Assembly: GCF_001039355.2 (NCBI RefSeq)
Contig: NW_019775655.1
Coordinates: forward strand, 173,884 to 207,905
DNA from: Lingula anatina
Taxonomy: Eukaryota > Brachiopoda > Lingulata > Lingulida > Lingulidae
Direction of reading: 5' to 3'
Length of the DNA stretch: 34,022 nucleotides
This document shows positions 27,769-34,022 of the stretch, one piece after another. The translations under genes were made by a program, and so were the position numbers. The notes under the pieces are model-generated. The model was not told the DNA's origin. It made no database searches and was given only the letters and a program-made list of their open reading frames with translations. Positions within the stretch are counted from its first letter, which is position 1; each line of letters opens with the position of its first letter.

Positions 27769-29013
27769 AGTAAAAGAAATAAGCACTCTTTTACCTTGGG
27801 AAGTACTGAGGGGTGGACTATGCTCTGGATGACTGCAGGCCGCAGAGACCCCTGGTAGTTTCTGATCTTTAGTACTTTGCTTGATAAAAGCAGATGGAAT
27901 ATGCTGTTGTTGTTGTTGCTGCAGGCACTGACCTCCAAACATCATTTGCATTTGCTGCTGCTGTTGCTGCTGCTGCTGCTGTTGTTGTTGTTGCTGCCAC
28001 TGGGCAAGCTGCATTAAGACAGCAGCCTTAAGTTGAGGGTTTGATTTCAGTATGGCCAGCACCTGCTGCTGCTGTTGCGGCGACGTCGGCAACTTCACCG
28101 TCTCTAAAAGTTTCTGCAAAGCAGATCTCTGTGGGTTTTGTGTGAGCCCTGCTTGCCCCTGCATGTTGGGGTTTTGAGGATGCATCATTCCTCCTTGAGC
28201 TCCCTGCTGCATGGGGCCTGGTTGTGGCTGTCGCGCCCCTGGATTCACATTGTACATCGACCAGCGATTTATTGAAGGCAATCCCTGCTGCTGCTGTTGC
28301 TGCTGTCCTGGCTGTGGCTGTTGAGGGGGAGGGCCACTTGGTTTGCCTCCCCCTGATCCATTGTAAGTGGTTTGAGGTATAAGGACTCGGGCGGGATGAA
28401 TACTTTGAGTCTGACTTACGGGCTGCTTTGTGGATGTCATCATCTGAGCTTGTTGCTGTCTTTGATGAAGTCGTTGTTGTTGTAGTATTATGTATTTGAT
28501 ATGGTCTTCCCCTGATCCATTGTAAGTGGTTTGAGGTATAGGGGCTGGGGCGGGCTGAATACTTGGAGTCTGACTTATGGACTGCTGCATTGTGGATAGT
28601 GCAATGTTCATTAAGGCCTTTCTTCTTCTCATCATCTGAGCTTGTTGTAGTCTTTGCTGAAGTTTTTGTACTTTTAGTTTTTGTTTGATATCCAAACAGA
28701 ATGGCACAGGGCACTTTGTTTCCTCGCAATGATGGGCATGACAACAACAGAGTGCACTAAGCTGTTTACAAATAGGACAGCCCCCATCAGTCTTTCTTTT
28801 GCAGCCTTTTGTGTGTGCCACCACACGCTTCATTTTCTGCCAGCTAGGGAGGCGACAGTTTGCATCTTTGCACTGACAAGCATGCACCAGTGACTCCTGG
28901 GGATTCTGCTGCTTTCCTGAATCACCTGGACTGTCATCCAGATCCAAGCCCAACTTGTCCATCTTGTGTTCGTGACCATCTTTTTCATAGCAGTGTATAC
29001 ACAAGCCATAGTC
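27766..29013 (-). pseudogene. CBP/p300-like 3' exon (ZZ end, TAZ2, NCBD-like, polyQ), probably a decaying duplicate
   Basis: The exon starts after the acceptor CTGTCTTCAG (29014). It encodes [18 protein letters not shown] (end of the ZZ finger), then TAZ2 (ORF residues ~54-120) with HTKGC, GGCPIC, HHC and KCPVPFC. TAZ2 zinc sites 2 and 3 look intact, but in site 1 the last ligand is Trp (LPSWQKMK in place of the family's LPSCQKMK). A ~45-residue Q/P-rich unit is duplicated, followed by an NCBD-like [18 protein letters not shown] interrupted by polyQ. The frame ends at TAA 27766-27768; a possible donor (CAAG|GTAAAA at 27795/27794) would end the exon slightly earlier. CBP/p300 are nuclear acetyltransferase co-activators; TAZ2 and NCBD bind transcription factors. 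No upstream exon (bromodomain, HAT, rest of ZZ) was found in the next 5 kb, and the family's long C-terminal tail after NCBD is missing. The retained splice acceptor argues against a processed retrocopy. It could still be a functional gene with a long intron. Confidence 0.75.
28350..28672 (-). repeat. Tandem duplication inside the CBP-like exon
   Basis: Segments 28350-28485 and 28509-28672 are near-identical direct repeats. Both contain 'cccctgatccattgtaagtg' and end near 'catctgagcttgttg'. The protein repeats QAQMM...[11 protein letters not shown] and QAQMM...[11 protein letters not shown]. The left copy has lost about 26 bp. Confidence 0.85.
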
Positions 29014-29162
29014 CTGAAGACAGAATAAAAAAAACCCATGAGTCATGGAAATAATTAATTATTACACAATGCAGGCAATTGTTCTTTGTTTACGGATTAA
29101 AACTAAAGGATCAGAGTTGCAATACCGCTGCCAGGTATTGTACCACCAGCAACATTAAGTGT

Positions 29163-29357
29163 AATGCCCATTCCAACTTCAGCAGTGAAGGCAACCTGTG
29201 CTCTGTGGACACTGTTCTGTGGTCTCTTTGCTTCACTGCACAGAGGAAAGAGACTGTAATGCCCAGACCTGCTTTTGCAGTAAGACGTCCTGTGTACCAT
29301 AAACACTGACCTGTGGCTGTCCCTGTTTCAGTGCAAGATGGAGAGAGACTGGAGGGT
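29163..29357. repeat. ~95-bp tandem repeat, first pair
   Basis: Two units begin at 29163 and 29258 (aatgccca...), each ending in gagagact or agagact. Shared blocks include 'gcagt', 'cctgtg', 'acactg' and a run before the terminal GAGA. They are diverged but clearly in register, and related to 29998-30186. Confidence 0.6.
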
Positions 29358-29661
29358 TAGCTGTTTGTGGTAGCTGCTTATCGCAAATCACCCCTCCATT
29401 CTTCCACTCCTGTTTCCCTCCAAAAACATGATTCTGGTTTCTGGGCATTTGTATAATTTTTCTGTAGTTTCTGGTTAACAGAAATATTTATCATAATCAC
29501 TTTACATGTGTCAGAGGCTTTTCTTTTCACTTTTTGAAGTGTGATAACTAGTTTTTATTTGCCAGAATAGATTTTTTAAAAACAGAATACTGGAGTATCA
29601 GAGAGGCAATACCAAGTATTGTGCCAGGAGCTGGAGTAAACGCATTCATATGAGAATAAGG

Positions 29662-29707
29662 GACACCACCCCCAGTGCTGTGCTTGACAAGCTCTACGAA
29701 TACAATA
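29662..29707. repeat. Dispersed repeat D, copy 1
   Basis: GACACCACCCCCAGTGCTGT followed by 'gcttgacaagctctac'. A diverged direct copy lies at 31148-31195. Confidence 0.5.
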
Positions 29708-29997
29708 ATAAAAAGTTCTCAAAAGTTCTCAAATGTTTTTGTTGAAAACTACAATGTATAACAAAATCACGAGGAAAAGTAAAAGGTCAAATCCAAGGTT
29801 GCAGTATCATTGTGAATATAGGACTTCCCATCCAAGCTCTTACTTAGTCTACCGCATGGCAGGTGATCTCTCCCTTAAACCTAGTATATTTGATCATGAA
29901 AACAATCAGGGGTAATCTCAGTGGAGAGAGATGATAACACACATTTTTCCTAATACACAGCTGCTTCTTCTAAGGCTGTGTCCTGTACACACCGACC

Positions 29998-30186
29998 TAT
30001 GCCCAGCTCAGCCTTCACAGTTAGGGCTACCTGTGCGCCAAAGACACTGATCTGCTGTCATTTTGGTCTCCCAACAAGGCGGAGAGACAGTAATGCCCAG
30101 GTGGCTTCTACAGTGAAAGCTACCCATTCACCATAAACAATAATGGCCTTCTAGGTCTCAGCGCAAGGTGAAGAGATACTTAAACA
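29998..30186. repeat. ~95-bp tandem repeat, second pair
   Basis: Two more units (starts about 29998 and 30092) of the repeat at 29163-29357, same orientation, about 730 bp away. Confidence 0.55.
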
Positions 30187-30674
30187 TGTTACACTTCCAC
30201 GACTCTAATTTCTAGATGCCAGATTAATTTTTTGAAAAATGACACTACTTTCTATATGCCAGTATTGTTTTTAAATACATCACTAGTTTTTGGTTGTCAG
30301 GCTTATTGTTGAAAAATGAACCTGGAAACTAGACACTAATTTCAGTGCCCCTCCTATCTCACACCGAAAAGTCAGGTAAAATATGCTTTAGCAAGAGTGC
30401 AGCATTTTCCTATAATGAAACCCCCCATAATGGTGATGATGATGCTGTTTTGCGTCCAAAGCCAACTATAGCGATCACTATCTCTCACCTTGGGTGGCAC
30501 ACATAGTGTTTAAGTTAAAGTAAATTTATTTCTTGGGTTGCTAACTCACCTTTTGTACAATATGGTAACTGACACAGTGATCATCGGGAAAAAGTGAGGC
30601 CTAGCAACAAACATACAATTACTGGCCCAAAATGACAAAATTTCATTATATTTTATTATATTTGTCATATTTAT

Positions 30675-31060
30675 TGAATGGGTGTATCTCTGTCAGTTTT
30701 GGAGATATAAGGGTAAAAAAATTGATTTCCTATTCAAGTTAAGTAATAACTACGGGTGTCTCTCTGCCAGTTTCAGAGATATAAGGGCAAGAAAATTTGC
30801 AAAGTTCAGTTCATGGTGAAAAGTAATTCAAGGTCAAATTCATTGCAAGGTCACAGTAAGATACCCAATATATGAATTCCTGTTCAAGTTCAATAGTAAC
30901 ATGGGTGTATTTCTGCCACTTTGGGAGATATGAGGGTTGGAAAATTTATAAAGTACAGTTCATGTTAAAAATAGGTCAAATTCAAGGCCACCAGAAGATT
31001 GCCAATATACAACTTTCTATTTATGTTCAATATGGACATACCTCTGCTAATTTTCCAGTA
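30675..31060. repeat. Diverged tandem array with GGGTGTATCTCTG...GAGATAT units
   Basis: The motif GGGTGTATCTCTGtCAGTTT followed by GGAGATATAAGGG recurs at about 30680, 30754, 30903 and (degraded) 31032, with 'aaagttcagttcatg' after two of them. Irregular spacing (about 74, 149 and 130 bp) suggests old multiples of a ~74-bp unit. Confidence 0.55.
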
Positions 31061-31147
31061 TTTCAAATTTTATTTTCACCTATGAGCATTGTGACGTTGT
31101 ACCATTTGAAACAGTGTAACTCCTAAACTGTATGGAAAAAAAAAACA

Positions 31148-31195
31148 GACACCATTTCCAGTATTGCACTTGACAAGCTCTACAAAATGCAACAA
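31148..31195. repeat. Dispersed repeat D, copy 2
   Basis: GACACCATTTCCAGTATTGC followed by 'acttgacaagctctac'; diverged copy of 29662-29707. Confidence 0.5.
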
Positions 31196-31199
31196 AACA

Positions 31200-31763
31200 A
31201 GTGGTCTCAACCATTTACAGTTCTAGAATTATAGAGTTTTCAGTTTTGACTTCTAATGGCTGTTTCTACTATAAAAATGCATCAACTGACAAGTTACATA
31301 AATCAGGTAAAGATACTGTACTTCAAACCATAGCCATTTAAATGTGTTATTTCACGATAAAATCAGAAACAAAATGGTATTTTTACTATCATAAATAGTT
31401 AACAGAATTCATAACCTCTGTCATACTAAATCGACCCCCTTCTTAGTAGCATCCTTGTTTCATGCTTGCAATAAACAAAATAAATATGTATTTTAACAAA
31501 AAACNCTGACTAAATGATTACCTGAGGAAGAACAATAGCATTTGTTATGGTCTTGTGATGCGGATTCTAACGCGTGCTAACACTTATGATAACGCTCTAT
31601 CTGAAAAGCTTGAAGTTTATCTACTATTGTCACGTAAGTTAACCGATTCAAGGGTTATTATTAACCTTGGGCACTCTGTCTCTTTCGAGAAAAAGTAAAA
31701 TTATCGCCGCGCCAAAGTAGTATTTAATTAATTTGTTAAGACAATAAATGTTTACAATTAACG

Positions 31764-31811
<48 letters not shown>

Positions 31812-32300
31812 CTGTGTGGATATAGCAGATACTCTCTACAAAAGACCCTTCTGGTGGTTAAGAAGTTGTTATAGACAAGAAGACCTGGAAGACTGAAATG
31901 AAAATACCAGAATATGCTAGTAGGAACAAAGTTTATTTCTTTGTCTGCCTTGAATAAAATAATGTATGGAAAGCAAATCTGATTTTGAACATATACATGC
32001 ATTACATGTACATTTCGCTTTCTGAAGATGAGTGTTCATCTCTTCACCTTAATTACAATCTAAACGCTATTTTCTCATTTACTTTACTCACAACAAACTT
32101 TTGACGAAGTCAAATGACCTCATACAAATGCAATTTATTGAAGTGGAAAAGCATAATAATCAGGCGCATGATAACATTTGATGATTAATGCACGGTACCA
32201 AGAAGCACACTTCGAATTAGATCTGATAAGACTTAAAATAGAATTGGAAAACACGCAGTTTTAAACTAGACGGGTCGGCGGTCTCTCTCTGTCAGACTAA
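31200..32300. other. Non-coding stretch, no gene seen
   Basis: AT-rich, with an N at 31505 and a (TG)n tract at 31773-31805. No supported exons. Confidence 0.4.
31773..31805. repeat. (TG)n dinucleotide microsatellite
   Basis: About sixteen TG units following an (AT)n run. The ORF crossing it (His-Thr repeats on the minus strand) is low complexity and not a gene. Confidence 0.9.
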
Positions 32301-32335
32301 CTGTCTGTTTGCTACCGTTGCTAGTTGGCTATTTG

Positions 32336-32755
32336 TCTGTCTGTCCGCCTGTCTTTTTTATCCACTTTCTCTCTTCCTCTCTCTCTCTCTATTCTCCTCT
32401 CAGCTTGACCGTCAGTCTCTTTAACGGTGTCTCTCTGTCTCTTCTTCTCTCTCTGCCTACCCGTCAGTCTCTCTTATGGTCTCTTTCTCTTTCTCTTCTC
32501 TCCCCCCCCCTCTCTCTCTCTTTCTCTGGCTGTCTGTCAGTCTCTCTTATGGCCTCTCTATTTTTTCTTCTTCTTCCCCCCCCCCTCTCTCTCTCTCTCT
32601 CTGGCTGCCCGCTAGTCTCTCTTATTGTCTCTTTCTTTCTCTTCTTTTTCTTCTTCTTCTTCTTCTTCTCTCTCTCTCTCTCTGGCTGTCCGTCAGTCTC
32701 TCTTATGCTCTCTCTATCTGATGCTGTCCACCTGACTGTCTGACTGCCCCCCCCC
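32336..32755. repeat. CT-rich nested minisatellite
   Basis: This is a polypyrimidine region on the plus strand. A conserved core (GTCAGTCTCTCTTATGG or close) starts at 32411, 32463, 32536, 32611 and 32692. The cores are separated by CT, TTC and C homopolymer tracts that lengthen from unit to unit (52, 73, 75, 81 bp). It can form triplex DNA. The long Leu/Ser ORFs over it are artefacts of composition. Confidence 0.85.
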
Positions 32756-32999
32756 GCCTCACTCTTATTTCCAGCACAAAGCCTTTACTCTAGGACTCCT
32801 GTTATCGATGTCTCGTGACCGCTCTAAATCTAAAGGGCTGGAATAAACGGCTTTTTATCAACACTTACATCCTGGTTTGTTTCTCTGCTAAGATCCTTCT
32901 TCAATACACTGACTCCGCAATAATCTATGATTGCTACCTCACGCAAATGTTACAAAAAGAAAACTTGCTGATAATATTTCAATCAAGCGATTACCTGTA

Positions 33000-33790
33000 G
33001 TCGACAGCCTAGCCTGGGTTCCTATACGTTAAATCAATCTATTAAAATGTTACTTTGCTTCTTTTACCATCGGATTCTGCTGCAGCCAATACTTACGACA
33101 CTAACTATCAGGTTAAACCTCGCAAACTTTGGAAGAAGTTTATAGAAGTACTGTGAGCTTTTGGACACGCCTAAATAATGCTTACAAAGTCGTCAATGTA
33201 GTCGTTATGTAAGTCCAGTCTTTTTCACCACCTACCCCCCTTCCCTCTTGTAACATCATGCAAATATATTGATTAAGTTAACTGACCACTCGACAGACTG
33301 ACCAGGTCCGGTGCCATTCTGGGAGCATAAGTAGTGACAGGGAAAACCACCCCTTGTAGGGAGGTCCGCGTCACTTCTCAGGGTCCAGCCGTATCGGCAA
33401 AATAGTTATCCTAGGAAAATTCTACACAAGGTAAATAACAAGTCAGTCTCAACCTACCATTATTACTGCGGCATTGTTTACTATTTACCTCAGGCTTCTC
33501 TTAGCGTTGTGTGTGCAGCTAACCCCTGAAACTGATTTCAGTGTTTCTCCAACGTAGCCCGTCAAGCAACTGTAAAAGTTCTCTTTTGCCCTACCCAACG
33601 GTATTCCAACGTTTCTTTTATTATAAGAAATCAGCTGACGCGATCATGTGCCTAGCTTCATGTGCCTCAACGTCCTCCCACACAGCAGGCTCTTAAAGAT
33701 CAATATGTAAAACGTTCAACAACTAACGTTGGGACACTACAATAGATGTCCCAGTTTTTCTGCGACGTAAGCACGGCCTATTGAATATGC
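33000..33790. other. Non-coding stretch, no gene seen
   Basis: More balanced base composition than most of the window and several CpG, but no exon or repeat structure I can support. Confidence 0.4.
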
Positions 33791-33794
33791 TCGG

Positions 33795-34022
33795 TCACAG
33801 GCCTTCAATACGCCACCGCTGTGCACCTTTCAGACTTTTAGGTAAGACGTGAACCCCCCCTATATTATTATACGTAAGCGGGTCATAGCCAATTGGTAGT
33901 GACAGCATTTCCCGAAAATCTGCCTTTCTTAATGGATTTAAGATCGCTTTATGACGAAGAGAAAAATCTATCTCTCCCAGGGTTAGATAGGAGGCACATA
34001 ACCAACATGTGAATGTACGCAA
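33795..34022 (-). CDS. Open frame running off the window edge, unrecognised
   Basis: 75 minus-strand codons are open to the right edge and end RWRIEGL. The sequence includes LGEIDFSLRHKAILNPLRK and DPLTYNNIGGVHVLP. It looks compositionally like coding sequence, but I recognise no family and no splice site confirms it. It may be an exon of a gene upstream on the minus strand, or chance. Confidence 0.2.
   Translation of the reverse strand: MRTFTCWLCASYLTLGEIDFSLRHKAILNPLRKADFREMLSLPIGYDPLTYNNIGGVHVLPKSLKGAQRWRIEGL

Noticed and set aside
28028-28747. 239-codon ORF in the CBP-like exon
   Set aside because: It is the shifted frame of the CAG-rich exon (Ser/Thr/Ala-rich), with no TAZ2 or NCBD features; the 27766-29013 frame carries the real domains.
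27766-29013. Processed (mRNA-derived) CBP retrocopy
   Set aside because: A good splice acceptor sits exactly at the ZZ boundary and no exon-exon junction upstream of it is present, so it is a genomic exon copy and not a retrocopy.
32309-32743. 144-codon Leu/Ser-rich plus-strand ORF and its overlaps
   Set aside because: Open only because of the CT-rich minisatellite; all frames are Ser/Leu/Phe/Pro low complexity.
1-34022. CRISPR arrays, bacterial operons, riboswitches
   Set aside because: Spliceosomal introns and metazoan genes show eukaryotic DNA; none of the repeats has regular spacers.

Overview
The window is animal nuclear DNA. It is AT-rich, its genes are split by GT-AG introns, and it is dense in interspersed repeats and microsatellites. 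The best-preserved host gene is a metazoan chitin synthase with two internal SAM domains, and there is a nearly intact BEL/Pao retrotransposon. Together these suggest a marine invertebrate, such as a lophotrochozoan or an amphioxus, but I cannot fix the phylum from sequence alone. Single undetermined bases lie at 6483, 26991 and 31505.

Layout. 1-8 kb: mostly non-coding. It holds three copies of a TTAA-flanked miniature inverted-repeat element (1.2-2.9 kb), a CpG-rich patch (2.93-3.26 kb), a decayed repeat-derived ORF (4.56-4.83 kb, minus) and a two-exon gene with a C-type-lectin-like fold (6.4-7.0 kb, minus). 8.28-8.65 kb: a tRNA-derived SINE (minus). 8894-15439: a complete BEL/Pao LTR retrotransposon on the minus strand, with near-identical LTRs, a 5-bp target duplication, and gag-protease, RT-RNase H and integrase frames. 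It is broken by one stop codon and one frameshift. 15.8-16.3 kb: two tandem copies of a second miniature element family that recurs at 25.45-25.71 and 27.40-27.66 kb.

17890-26741 (minus): 18 consecutive exons, 2610 nt in one uninterrupted reading frame of 869 codons plus stop. They encode the C-terminal two thirds of a chitin synthase, from the middle of the catalytic domain to the C-terminus. The 5' exons (N-terminal membrane cluster and start) are not visible. Two SAM domains sit in the cytosolic linker after the WGTRE motif and before the last two membrane helices. The introns carry a perfect 30-bp hairpin and a pair of complementary GATA/TATC microsatellites that flank one exon.

27766-29013 (minus): a CBP/p300-like terminal-type exon (end of ZZ, TAZ2, NCBD-like, polyQ). 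It has lost one TAZ2 zinc ligand, has an internal duplication and has polyQ inside the NCBD, so it looks like a diverged or decaying duplicate. 29-34 kb: no convincing gene. It is a patchwork of divergent tandem repeats, a (GT)n tract and a CT-rich nested minisatellite. The host genes show no operon-like link; the chitin synthase and CBP-like exons share a strand and are about 1 kb apart.
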